Shown here: in pieces, positions 27,475-35,862 of the stretch
Numbering within the stretch: position 1 is the stretch's first letter
Layout: every line of letters begins with the position of its first letter
From: Cupriavidus oxalaticus
GTDB lineage: Bacteria; Pseudomonadota; Gammaproteobacteria; Burkholderiales; Burkholderiaceae
NCBI RefSeq assembly: GCF_004768545.1
Contig: NZ_CP038634.1
Location: 930,001 to 994,000, forward strand
Direction of reading: 5' to 3'
DNA length: 64,000 nt
Notes under the pieces: model-generated
Databases searched by the model: none
What the model was told of the DNA's origin: nothing
The model's input: the letters and a program-made list of their open reading frames with translations, nothing else
Position numbers and translations under genes: made by a program

Positions 27475-27865
27475 GTCGTCCCAGAAAATCTGACCCCGCA
27501 CTCCGGCGTTACACGCTGCTTTGTGCCCCGGATTTCACTTTTTTGTCGCCATTATGGCAACGGATTCGGACAAAGCAAAGACATGGGAATTGCTCAGTCA
27601 CCGCCAAAAATGCCGATCTGGCATCTTTATGGCCTTTGCGAAGTGGTTGGTCGCAAGCCTGGGGCTTACCCGCCACACCGCGCCTGCCACTCCCGCGCTG
27701 TATCCGACGCGCTCGGGGAATGCCCCCGCGGTGACGACTTGTGTACGGTTCGATTGTCGACTGAGAGCTCGCGCGCGATTTCTTTCATCGTGCCGCCCTG
27801 GGCGCGCAGCGCCATCACCCACTCGCAACAGGCGCCCGTTCGGACCCGGTCGGACGAAATAGCGT
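27475..27865. other. Non-coding/decayed stretch upstream of the DUF748 gene
   Basis: No intact gene. On the minus strand one frame (within 27666-27977) has a short helix-turn-helix-like segment (MKEIARELSVDNRTVHKSS) without a complete domain around it, probably debris of a DNA-binding protein. The DUF748 promoter should lie near 27480-27560, where the sequence is more AT-rich. Confidence 0.45.
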
Positions 27866-27879
27866 TGCCTTGTGGAAGG

Positions 27880-28204
27880 CGCTTTCGCCGATATGCAGGC
27901 TGGTGTCCGAAGGCGCCGGCCGCTGCGCCACCTGCCATAGCGGCACACTGCTTACCGACGCCAATGCGCGCCTGCATCCGCCGAGCGACTCGATGGTCGA
28001 ACCGGAATCGCCCAGCTATGCCTCACGTTCGGCAAGCAGTATCGAACCAGTCCGCTCAGGAGTGTGTGGCAGCATCCGCCTTACTTCCACGACGGGTCGG
28101 CTGCAACGCTGGAGGACGTTGCGCAGACCTATAACACCAGGCAAGGGCTGGGGTTGACCGCTGAGCAGATTGCGGATCTGGCCGAGTATCTGAAGTCGTT
28201 GTAG
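27880..28204 (+). pseudogene. Remnant of a c-type cytochrome (cytochrome c peroxidase-like family)
   Basis: Two frames together give the end of a cytochrome c protein. The first carries a haem site in GRCATCHSGTLLTD and continues ANARLHPPSD and PESPSYASRSA. After a frameshift near 28030 the second gives YRTSPLRSVWQHPPYFHDG and then GLTAEQIADLAEYLKSL with its stop at 28202-28204. The sequence before the haem site is lost. This is an N-terminally deleted and frameshifted gene; no functional product is expected. Confidence 0.75.
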
Positions 28205-28294
28205 GCGCGCCTTCCGTGAATGACGCGTCAGGATTTCCTCGGTCACGATGGCGATCAACGGCTCGATCCACGAACTCTGCGAGACAGGGCCTCT

Positions 28295-29158
28295 CTAGCC
28301 AGCCAACTCGGCAACCGCCCGATTGAACGCGCCTGGGTTGGCAATATTCATGCCGTGAGAGGCTCCGGCAATTGTCTGACGCTTAGCTTGCACGATCCAT
28401 TCTTGAAGCTTCTCGACCGTGCCACGGAACATGCGCGGACTCTTTTGCCCATCGATCAGCAACGTTCGACACCGGATTTCGCCGGCCGCTTCGCGTGTGT
28501 AGGCGGGCAACGGGTCACGCAGCTGCTTCGGCAGTGTGAGCGCATTATCGAGCGCCATCCTGCGGAAGCCCTGGGAACTCTTGCTCCAAAAACCCGGCAT
28601 GGTTACCGAGTCTACGAACAGATTCAGACCGGCATCGAATTCGCCTTGCTCAACCAGTGCTGCAGCCTTCTCTCTCAACGCATGGGTGGCCGGCGGCAAT
28701 TTGCCGGCCCCTGCTTGCGGCGTTGCCTGAAGTGGGCCGCCTGGATCAGCGAGCGTGAGCGTGTTCACCAAGTGAGGGTATTCACACGCTAGATGAAACG
28801 CAATGCAACCGCCACGCGAGTGGCCGACCAGATGGACCGGCCCCAGACCGAGCGCATCGATGAACTCCGCAATCTCCGCGACGTGCGCCTCCCAACTGAA
28901 GTCGCCGCGTCCGTTCGCACTGGTTTGTGGCCAATAGTGGCCCAGGCTCGGAGCGAGGCAGTGGAAGTCCTTCGACAGAGAAGCGAGCTGCGGCTCCCAA
29001 TAGCGGTAGTCGCACAGCGACCCGTGCACGAATACCATTGGCTCGCCGCTGCCAGCTTCCACATAGGGAACGGAGGTGCCGGAGGCAGTGGAAACAAAAG
29101 AAGGTTGTAGCCAGGCACCGGCAAGAGCCAGCGCAGTCAGGGGCGCTCGTGCATTCAT
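28295..29158 (-). CDS. Exported alpha/beta hydrolase
   Basis: 287 residues. A signal peptide is likely at the start (LTALALAGAWLQPSFVSTASG). The hydrolase fold shows the oxyanion motif MVFVHGSLCDYRYW, nucleophile Ser114 in VGHSRGG, an acid in TLLIDGQKS and the histidine in GASHGMNIANP. The substrate is unknown; it resembles small ester or lactone hydrolases. AAGGAG lies upstream of the ATG. It is flanked on both sides by gene remnants, and a decayed LysR-type regulator lies divergently upstream, which may once have controlled it. Confidence 0.85.
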   Translation of the reverse strand: MNARAPLTALALAGAWLQPSFVSTASGTSVPYVEAGSGEPMVFVHGSLCDYRYWEPQLASLSKDFHCLAPSLGHYWPQTSANGRGDFSWEAHVAEIAEFIDALGLGPVHLVGHSRGGCIAFHLACEYPHLVNTLTLADPGGPLQATPQAGAGKLPPATHALREKAAALVEQGEFDAGLNLFVDSVTMPGFWSKSSQGFRRMALDNALTLPKQLRDPLPAYTREAAGEIRCRTLLIDGQKSPRMFRGTVEKLQEWIVQAKRQTIAGASHGMNIANPGAFNRAVAELAG

Positions 29159-29269
29159 GTTTAACTCCTTGCCCAGACTTTGCTGCATCGCGCTCAAAAA
29201 GAAAATCGAATAATATTGATGGAATCTTTCAGATTTTCTGATAGCTCCGCATTCGCGGGGCTCCCTTGC

Positions 29270-29697
29270 GGCCTTGTCGAGTCCGAAGGCCTTGCCGGAC
29301 GAACCGGGCACCGTGCGGAACGCGGACATCGTCCGACGCGATAGGCTGGATCAGCGCGGACGCGAGTGTGATCGTGTCGCCCTGTCCGGCCGACTGCATG
29401 ATGCCGCCGTGGGAATTCAAGGTCGACGGCATTGTCCGCAAGTACACGCCAGCGGCTCGTATGACCTTCAACGATGCCGACCTTGTACTGCAGGCGCTGC
29501 TGCGGGGATGGTGCATTGCGCAGATGGCCGGCTACCAGATCTGCGATCACATTGCGAGCAAAGACCTGCTGGTTGCGACGACCGCGGGCATTACATCTGC
29601 GATCTGAGCCGGCAACACCTGCCCACGCGCAATCGCGTCTTCATCGATTTCACGGTCGAGCACATCCGTGCGATCGATCTAAATTGCCTGACCGAGT
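29270..29697 (+). pseudogene. LysR-type regulator remnant (effector domain only, frameshifted)
   Basis: One frame reads PPWEFKVDGIVRKYTPAARM, then NDADLVLQALLRGWCIAQMAGYQICDHI, which is a LysR effector-binding domain. After about 29585 the match continues in another frame as GHYICDLSRQHLPTRNRVFIDF and EHIRAIDLNCLTEF. The DNA-binding N-terminus is absent. The frame break and the missing front make this a pseudogene. It is oriented away from the alpha/beta hydrolase, the usual layout of a LysR regulator and its target. Confidence 0.75.
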
Positions 29698-29939
29698 TCA
29701 ACGCCGGAGGATTGATGCGATGGCGGAAGAGGCGTCAGCGTAGTTCTCCAGTTCAGGTGCCGCGTCTGCGCATTGGTAGTCCAGCATCGACCACGGCGAT
29801 GTCGTCGCTCTGTGCGTGCCGGGCATGGTGACGGCGCTGTTCGTCAAGGACCGTTCGCGCGGCTGAAGCGCGGTGCCCTGAGACGCAGAGAAATGGAGGG
29901 CAGTTGCCGTCCCTTTTTTCATGCGCGCGTGGTCACGGC
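29698..29939. other. Gap between LysR remnant and esterase gene
   Basis: About 240 bases with no supported gene or strong structure. Short open frames here have no family features. It is probably part of the same decayed strip. Confidence 0.4.
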
Positions 29940-31097
29940 TCAACGCCGGTGCTGGCGCAGGAAATCCCACATCATCGCGCTGGCGTCGGGGCCGATGTCG
30001 CTATGGAAACCGTAGCTGGCGTCGCCACCGCTCCAGGCGTGGTCCAGCCCTTCCACCTCCACCAGCGCGACCAGGTCGCGGCTCCAGCGGCCGAAGCGGT
30101 ACTCGCGGCAGCGGCCGGGTTCTTCGCCCGGCGCCGCGTCGGGCCCTGCGTCCGGAATCGCGGCAAGCCGGTCTTCCAGCTCGTTGTAGGCGAGAAACTG
30201 GCGCGCCAGCAGCCTGCCGTTGACCGGGTGCACCGCATCGTCGGCGAGGCCGTGGATCACCAGCGCCGGCATCTCGGGCCCGCCTGGCGTGACGCCAGCG
30301 GCGTCGAGCAGCCATGCCGGCTCGGCCGTGGCACCGTGCCGCATGGCGTGCAGGCCGGCGCGCGGCGTGTCGGCAGCGCCGATCACGACACCGGAATGCA
30401 TCGCCACCGCGGCCACCTTGCCGGGGTAACGCAGCGCCACCACCGCGGCCATGGCCGCACCGGCGGACATGCCGGCGAGGTAGATCTCGCGCTCGCGCAC
30501 ATCGTGGCGCGCGGCCAGCGCATCGAGCAGTGCCGCCAGGGCCTGCGCCTCGCGCCCGCCCTCGGCGGCGCTCAGGTCGAACCACTGCCAGCAGCGCTGG
30601 ACCTGCCGCCGCAGCGGCTGTTGCGGGTAAGCGACGATAAAGCCCTCCTGTTCTGCCAGCGCGTTCATGCGCGTGCCGGCACTGAGGGCATCGGGCGTCT
30701 GCCGGCACCCATGCAGCAGCACCACCACCGGCAACGGGCCGCGATGGCGCTTGGACGGGATATAGAGGTGATAGGACAGCTGCGGCACCAGTTCGCCGGG
30801 CAGCGCCGCCAGGCGCAGCCGGTGTGCCTGCCAAGTGCCGGGCAGTTCGTCCGGCGCGATGGGTGACGTGGCGGGCGACCTCGCGGGTGACCACGCGGGC
30901 GGCGTGGCGGGCGTCGTCAGGGGGGCAACAGCCGAGCGGCGTGGGCGGGCTGGCGCGTCCTGCGGACGTGACGGTGTCAGCGGGTTCAGCGAATCGAGGC
31001 GTCGCAGCCAGGACTTCACCTGAGTTTCAGTTCGGGCCTGCACCCGGCTCAGGCGCCGGAGTTGTGCGTGCCAGTCAGCGGCTAGGCTCTTGGTCAT
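29940..31097 (-). CDS. phaZ: PHB-depolymerase-family esterase
   Basis: 385 residues without a signal peptide. After a basic, proline-rich N-terminus (1-85) comes the hydrolase domain with YHLYIPSKRHRGPLPVVVLLHGC, lipase box GMSAGAAM (Ser211), acid Asp287 in HGLADDAVHP and His353 in EGLDHAWSGG. This family includes intracellular PHB depolymerases of the PhaZd type in Cupriavidus, which hydrolyse stored polyhydroxybutyrate; lack of an export signal fits that. The N-terminal AQLRRLSRVQ region could contact granules. The exact paralogue number cannot be decided from sequence here. Confidence 0.83.
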   Translation of the reverse strand: MTKSLAADWHAQLRRLSRVQARTETQVKSWLRRLDSLNPLTPSRPQDAPARPRRSAVAPLTTPATPPAWSPARSPATSPIAPDELPGTWQAHRLRLAALPGELVPQLSYHLYIPSKRHRGPLPVVVLLHGCRQTPDALSAGTRMNALAEQEGFIVAYPQQPLRRQVQRCWQWFDLSAAEGGREAQALAALLDALAARHDVREREIYLAGMSAGAAMAAVVALRYPGKVAAVAMHSGVVIGAADTPRAGLHAMRHGATAEPAWLLDAAGVTPGGPEMPALVIHGLADDAVHPVNGRLLARQFLAYNELEDRLAAIPDAGPDAAPGEEPGRCREYRFGRWSRDLVALVEVEGLDHAWSGGDASYGFHSDIGPDASAMMWDFLRQHRR

Positions 31098-31347
31098 GAG
31101 GACTCCTGCTCATATGACGGAATCTCCCCCGGGGTGCCTTTGTTGTGCGTTGCAGCATACCACACCCCGGATGGACTTCCCGTGAGGCGGATGTGGCACG
31201 CGGATTGCCTTGGCGCCACGCCCGGGCCTCCCCCGCCATCGCGAAAATATTGAACACTGGAATCGAAAGAATGAAGATCGCAGCAAGTTGGCTGGCGATG
31301 CCGGCGTTTTATACTGACTTGTCGATTGCCCTTGCGTCAAAATACCC

Positions 31348-32142
31348 ATGCCGGATCACGGCGCCCCCGCCTGTTCGCTTTGCCTTTTCCATCCCGTCTG
31401 TGGCGCAGCCGCGACGGCCGCCGCCACCGCGCCCGCCGGCACGCGCCTGCGGCCCGAGCGCCTGAGCCTGCGCGCCGGCGACTATGTCGTCCGCCAGGGA
31501 CGCCCGGCATTGACGGTCTATCCGCTGCGCACGGGCAGCGCCAAGCAGGTCTACGAATCGCCGCTGGGCTGGCGCCAGGTCACCGGCTTTTCCTTGCCGG
31601 GCGATGTGCTGGGACTGGAACCGCATGAAGCGCCACAGCACGGTGCCGCGGCGATCGCGCTGCAGGACTCCGAGGTGTGCGCGGTGCCGGTCGAATCGCT
31701 GCGCGAGTTGATGGCTGCGCCGGCCTTCCGCATCGCCGCACTGGCGGTCATGCGCCGCAACGCCGAGCGCGAGCGCGTGCTGCTGGTTGCCGTGGGATCG
31801 ATGAAAGCCCCGCAGCGCCTGGCCATGCTGCTGCTGGACCTTGCCGGCGAGCAGGCACGCCGCCATGGACGGCAGGACAGCACGCTGACGCTGGCGATGT
31901 CGCGCGCCGATATCGCCAGTCTGCTGGGCCTGACGCTGGAAACGGTATCGCGGCTGCTGTCGCGCTTTGCATCGGTTGGTCTGATCGCGGTGCGCCAGCG
32001 GCGGCTGCGCATCATCGACTCCGCCGGGCTTGCCTCGATCTATGCCGACCTTGACGGCGGCGCACAGCGGCCTGCGCGCGAAGGTGATCCGGGCGCGGAA
32101 TTCGCGCCCGCGATGGCGATGTGCCGGGGCCCGGCGTCCTAG
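31348..32142 (+). CDS. FNR-type oxygen-responsive transcription regulator
   Basis: 264 residues of the Crp/Fnr family. An N-terminal cysteine cluster CSLCLFHPVC (Cys9, Cys12, Cys18) has the C-x2-C-x5-C spacing of FNR, and a fourth cysteine sits at residue 111 (DSEVCAV), so a [4Fe-4S] oxygen-sensing cluster is expected. The C-terminal helix-turn-helix MSRADIASLLGLTLETVSRLLSRF has the Glu-Ser-Arg recognition pattern of FNR proteins that read TTGAT-type sites. It probably controls anaerobic or microaerobic genes; an FNR-type site precedes nrdD at 54921 in this window. The C-terminal tail (about 25 residues) is unusual and unstructured. Confidence 0.9.
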   Translation: MPDHGAPACSLCLFHPVCGAAATAAATAPAGTRLRPERLSLRAGDYVVRQGRPALTVYPLRTGSAKQVYESPLGWRQVTGFSLPGDVLGLEPHEAPQHGAAAIALQDSEVCAVPVESLRELMAAPAFRIAALAVMRRNAERERVLLVAVGSMKAPQRLAMLLLDLAGEQARRHGRQDSTLTLAMSRADIASLLGLTLETVSRLLSRFASVGLIAVRQRRLRIIDSAGLASIYADLDGGAQRPAREGDPGAEFAPAMAMCRGPAS

Positions 32143-32179
32143 CCGTCGGCGACGGCTTGCAGCCCCGGGGGTTGCGCAC

Positions 32180-32566
32180 TCAGCGACGTTGCTGCGTGCA
32201 CTCCTGCCGATACGCCTCTTCCAGCCGCTTGCGATCCGGCTGCCGCTCCAGTGTCGGATAGGTGCGGCCGTCTGCCGTGGTCACCGACGACTTGCCTTCG
32301 GACCACTGGGGCCCCTTCGGCAGCGCATCGATCTGGTCCAGCAGGCCCTGGCAGTGCTGGCGCTGCGATGCGGACAAGGTGCCACCGGGGCCTTCGACCA
32401 CGGCGGTGGCTTCGTCCAGCATCCGCGGCGGCGGTGGCGCCACCATCGGCGTACCTCCGGCGGCGGCTGCGGATGCGGCAGGACTCGCTGCCCACGACGT
32501 GGCGTGCAGGGAAATTGCCACGATGGCGGCCGTCAGCAGGCCGCACTTGCAAACAAACCTCTTCAA
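32180..32566 (-). CDS. Small exported protein, unrecognised
   Basis: 128 residues with a signal peptide (GLLTAAIVAISLHATSWAAS), a proline-rich segment (PMVAPPPPRM) and a helical charged C-terminus with two cysteines (RQHCQGLLDQIDALPKG and EAYRQECTQ). A TTG start at 32566 is chosen because GGAG lies eight bases upstream and the signal peptide begins right after it; no ATG is suitably placed. No known family is recognised. It is convergent with the FNR-type gene, with a small hairpin (32141-32157) between them. Confidence 0.65.
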   Translation of the reverse strand: MKRFVCKCGLLTAAIVAISLHATSWAASPAASAAAAGGTPMVAPPPPRMLDEATAVVEGPGGTLSASQRQHCQGLLDQIDALPKGPQWSEGKSSVTTADGRTYPTLERQPDRKRLEEAYRQECTQQRR

Positions 32567-32648
32567 AACCAGTACTCCAGGGGCCTGCGCAGGGCATGGC
32601 GACAGCCATGGTGCGCGGCATTGCGTTGCGGAAAAACCAGCCGTGCCT

Positions 32649-32939
32649 TCAGCGATCCTTGCCGTTGCCCTGGCGGCGGCCGGTACGGTTGCGCAGCAGC
32701 TCGAGCTTGAGCAGTGCGTCCGCAAGCATACTCTTAAGCCGCGCATTCTCCTCTTGCAGTTCGCGCAGCTTGCGCCCGTCGCGGGCATCGTTCTGGCTCT
32801 GGTCCCCGTAGCGCGCGCGCCATCCATAGAACGAGGCATCGCTGAAGCCATAGCGCGCGCACAGCTCGCGCACCGGCACGCCGCTGGCCGCTTCGGCCAG
32901 GTAGCTGCGGATCTGTTCTTCCGAATACCGTCTGTTCAC
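32649..32939 (-). mobile_element. Lone IS3-type OrfA transposase protein
   Basis: 96 residues with the IS3-family OrfA layout: an N-terminal helix-turn-helix (YSEEQIRSYLAEAASGVPVRELCARYGFSDASFYGWRARYG) and a C-terminal leucine-zipper-like helix (LRELQEENARLKSMLADALLKLELL). No orfB (DDE integrase domain) follows and no terminal inverted repeats were found, so this is not a complete insertion sequence. It may be a remnant or a domesticated DNA-binding protein. Confidence 0.75.
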
Positions 32940-33865
32940 GAATCTCTCCGCTCCACAACGGCGCCGGCGCTGGCGCAGGCAATGCCGGCCGCGCCGCCAA
33001 CCGTGCCGACTCTGGCCGTACGTTAGCCCACGGCCGCGCCAAAAGGCAATTCAGTGTCTTCGCAAGGCGAGTTAAGAAAATTATCTGGATGGACGCCGCG
33101 CGCAGCGCCGCCCAAATGGCTGCCGCAAGCCACCTGCCAGCAGGCGCGCGGGCGTTTCCGGCACCTCGTCGTTCAGAAAATCCGCAAGCCTCGCCGTAGC
33201 CGCACAGGCCGTGCCGCCGTGCCGGCAACGCTGCCGACACGGCCATATTTTGCTAAGCCAATTTGGAGTCCACTTTGTTTCAGCACCGTGGCAATGGCCT
33301 GGCAAGCCGTGTCGGCCCGCACGTCGTCTTGAGCCGGCAGCGGCTGTCCCGCCGGTATAGCGAACCGGATAAGGGCGATAAAAGCAGGATTAGAAGCCTG
33401 TCATCAAATCAAGTTTCTAGGACTTTTGCAGACCATGTATTAAGATTCCTCGGCACAACTAAATTTCGCACGCTTTCGCAATGCGCCACGCGGCGCTCGC
33501 AGGAAGCGGCCCGGCAGCCCGCAGCCACCGTGAAGAGAACCGGTGTGCGGTCCCTACACTGCCGGCAAATATCAGGCCTGAAGGATCGAGGAGTCACTGC
33601 GCCAATTTGTCGACGCAAGTCGGAAATGTGGAGTCGTGCATGGCCATCCAAAGAGTCCTGTCCGGACGGCGCGGACCGATCCGGTCTGCCGCGCCGAGTG
33701 TGACGGGCGCCATTTTCCAAGCTGGCTTTGCAGTATGGGCGTCAGATTGCCGCCCCGTCGGATAAGCACGTTTCATGCTTTGCCGCGCGCTCCATTGCGC
33801 GCGGTGCTGTACGCATCGGACAGACAAGAAATCAAAAAAAGAATCATGCATCGGGAGAAGTCAGA
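32940..33865. other. Long gene-free stretch before the LysR regulator
   Basis: About 930 bases with no supported gene. Parts (about 33040-33080, 33240-33280 and 33360-33480) are clearly lower in GC than the surroundings, which together with the adjoining OrfA suggests inserted DNA. Short frames show no family features. The promoter of the following regulator should lie after about 33760. Confidence 0.5.
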
Positions 33866-34825
33866 ATGCGTCACGTCAGCACCAAGCTATTACATGTCTT
33901 CGTCCTGGTGATGGAGTATCGCGACCTCAACGCGGTCGCCGCCTGTACCCAGGGACGCGTGCCCACCGTCGCTTATAGCCTGACGCGCTTGCGCGAAATC
34001 ACGGGCGATCCGCTGTTCGTCAAGCGCAATGGCATGCTCGAACCGACGCCCCACGCCTTGCGCCTGGAGCAGACCGCGCGCCAGATCCTGGCCAAGTGGA
34101 ACCAGCTGGTGCGCCCGGGCGAAGCGGGCATAAGCCAGCGCCGCGCGGACGGCAGGCGGATTTCCATTGGCTTCTCGTCTTCGATCGGCGACCCGGTCAT
34201 TACGGAAATCCTGACCACGCTGTGCGAGCAGTTCCCGCAGGACAGCTTCATCACGCGCCCCGTGATCGCCGATGCCGCGCTGGCCAGCCATCTCGATAGC
34301 GGCCAACTGGATTGCGCGTTTGTCGTAGACGGCGGCCACGACCCCGAGCGCGTGCAGCAACAGAACATCATGGCCACGCCGCGCCGCCTCGTCAGTGCCG
34401 CCCGCGAAGGCAGCCACGACGAGGGTGAAACGGACTGGATCCTGCTGCAGGAAGATTGCGAAGCCGGCAGCCCGCTGCGCGCCTTCCTGAGCCGGCAGGC
34501 CGGCACGCCCGGGCATCGCGAGACCGTGGTGCCTTCCTGGCACACGCAGATCACGCTGCTGCATGCCGCGGGAGGCATCTGCCCGGTGCTGGACTTCAAC
34601 GTGCCGCTGGTCACGCGCGAGCGCAAGACACGGCTGCTGGCACCGCCGAGCAGTTTTCCCGAATGGGCCGCCCTGCATTTCTGGGCGCCGGAGCGCAGCC
34701 ACGACAAGGCGGTGCTGCGCGACATCATGGAAGTCGGCAGCGCGGTGCTGCGCGATCCGCTCAAGGCCATCGACGGCCGCCGCAGCGGGCGGCCCGCGAT
34801 GGCACAGGCCGAGGCGCTCGCCTGA
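33866..34825 (+). CDS. LysR-type transcription regulator
   Basis: 319 residues. The N-terminal winged helix is visible as KLLHVFVLVMEYRDLNAVAA and TVAYSLTRLREITGDPLFVKRNGMLEPTPHAL, followed by a linker helix and an effector domain starting RISIGFSSSIGDPVITEIL. The C-terminal tail is Arg/Ala-rich. The target is unknown: no gene is divergent from it at close range, since the upstream 900 bases are empty. GGGAGAAG precedes the ATG. A classical terminator follows. Confidence 0.9.
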   Translation: MRHVSTKLLHVFVLVMEYRDLNAVAACTQGRVPTVAYSLTRLREITGDPLFVKRNGMLEPTPHALRLEQTARQILAKWNQLVRPGEAGISQRRADGRRISIGFSSSIGDPVITEILTTLCEQFPQDSFITRPVIADAALASHLDSGQLDCAFVVDGGHDPERVQQQNIMATPRRLVSAAREGSHDEGETDWILLQEDCEAGSPLRAFLSRQAGTPGHRETVVPSWHTQITLLHAAGGICPVLDFNVPLVTRERKTRLLAPPSSFPEWAALHFWAPERSHDKAVLRDIMEVGSAVLRDPLKAIDGRRSGRPAMAQAEALA

Positions 34826-34886
34826 CTCGCGCAATGGCGCCGGCGCGCTAGTCGCCGATCCGTCAACGCATTCGATGCGCCGCGAG

Positions 34887-34921
34887 GCGCTGGCCCCTGC
34901 CGGGGCCAGCGCTTTTTTTTT
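34887..34921 (+). terminator. Factor-independent terminator after the LysR gene
   Basis: An 11-base stem GCGCTGGCCCC/GGGGCCAGCGC with loop TGCC is followed by nine T residues. Strong and unambiguous. Confidence 0.95.
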
Positions 34922-35085
34922 GCTGCGACACGGTGGCGACAGCGCTTTGCGAATTCTCCTACTTTCGCGCCGGGGCATAGCCAGTATCCTGCCCATGCAT
35001 CGCAGCGCGCCGGCCGTCTCCCGTTTGGCCCGTCCTGCGGCGATGCATGCAGTTGTCTGGCGTCACTTGTCTGGCGCCGCCATTT

Positions 35086-35117
35086 CGCCGCACGTCGGCC
35101 GACGTGCGGCGTTTTCT
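35086..35117 (+). terminator. Perfect 26-nt palindrome plus T-rich tail in the leader of a response-regulator gene
   Basis: CGCCGCACGTCGG is followed directly by its reverse complement (35086-35111) and then TTTTCTT. It looks like a second terminator, 165 bases after the strong one that ends the LysR gene and only 57 bases before the next start codon. It could end a small transcript, act as an attenuator, or be a symmetric operator. Confidence 0.6.
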
Positions 35118-35168
35118 TGAGCGCGGCGCGGCATGACGGCCGGCTCGAATCTGGACCGAGGAGACCCG

Positions 35169-35834
35169 ATGGCATTGAGGATCCTGCTTGCCGATGACCA
35201 TCCGGTGGTCAGCGCGGCCGTTGCCGACCGCCTGCACACCCAGACCGGATGGGAAATCTGCGGCACAGTGACCAGCGCAACGGCACTGCTGAACAGCGTC
35301 GCGACCCTGCGGCCCGATGTCGTCGTCACCGACTATCACATGCCCTCGCAGCAGGAAGGCAGCGGGGACGGTTTGCGCATGTTGGGCGCACTGCGCCGGC
35401 GCCATCCGTCGCTGGCCGTGACCGTTCTGACCATGATCACCAATCCTCTGGTGCTGCGCTCCATCCTCGATACGCAGGTGCATGGCCTGCTGCTGAAAGA
35501 CGCCCCGCTGTCGGAGCTGGTCACCATGATCAGCCGCATCCAGCGCGGCTTCCGCTACATCGGCAAGTCGGCCATGGAGATCCTGTCACAGGCCGATCCC
35601 GGCAACCCGGCGGCAAGCCATGGTGGCGCCGAGCGGCTGTCGGCGCGTGAAATGGAAGTGCTGCGGATGTACCTGGCCGGGCGCTCCGTCAGCGAGATTG
35701 CGGTCCTGCTATGCCGCAGCGTCAAGACCATCAGCCGCCAGAAGAACTGTGCCATGCACAAGCTCGGTGTCACCAACGACCGCGAGCTGTTCGAATTCGC
35801 CGCCCTCAACGGCATGCTGCTTTCCGGCTGCTGA
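35169..35834 (+). CDS. Orphan NarL/LuxR-type response regulator
   Basis: 221 residues. Receiver domain 1-125 with acidic pair Asp9-Asp10, phospho-acceptor Asp55 in VVVTDYHMPS and conserved Lys in GLLLKDAPLSEL. The C-terminal LuxR-type helix-turn-helix is RLSAREMEVLRMYLAGRSVSEIAVLLCRS and VKTISRQK, with an RcsB-like flavour. GAGGAG lies upstream. No histidine kinase gene is adjacent, so the partner is elsewhere. Its leader holds a perfect palindrome (35086-35111) that may control its expression. Confidence 0.9.
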   Translation: MALRILLADDHPVVSAAVADRLHTQTGWEICGTVTSATALLNSVATLRPDVVVTDYHMPSQQEGSGDGLRMLGALRRRHPSLAVTVLTMITNPLVLRSILDTQVHGLLLKDAPLSELVTMISRIQRGFRYIGKSAMEILSQADPGNPAASHGGAERLSAREMEVLRMYLAGRSVSEIAVLLCRSVKTISRQKNCAMHKLGVTNDRELFEFAALNGMLLSGC

Positions 35835-35862
35835 ATGGCGGGCGCCGGCACCGGCCCGGCAC

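Noticed and set aside
24235..28134. A 1299-codon open frame on the plus strand opposite the DUF748 gene
   Set aside because: Composition is Arg/Gly/Ala-rich with no family motif; it is the antisense frame of a GC-rich gene whose own product has clear domains.
28220..28792. A 190-codon plus-strand frame opposite the alpha/beta hydrolase
   Set aside because: It is antisense to a hydrolase with an intact catalytic triad and ribosome site; no family resemblance was seen.
33263..33703. A 146-codon frame in the gene desert before the LysR regulator
   Set aside because: Product composition shows no domain or signal, and overlapping frames of similar length occur on the other strand.
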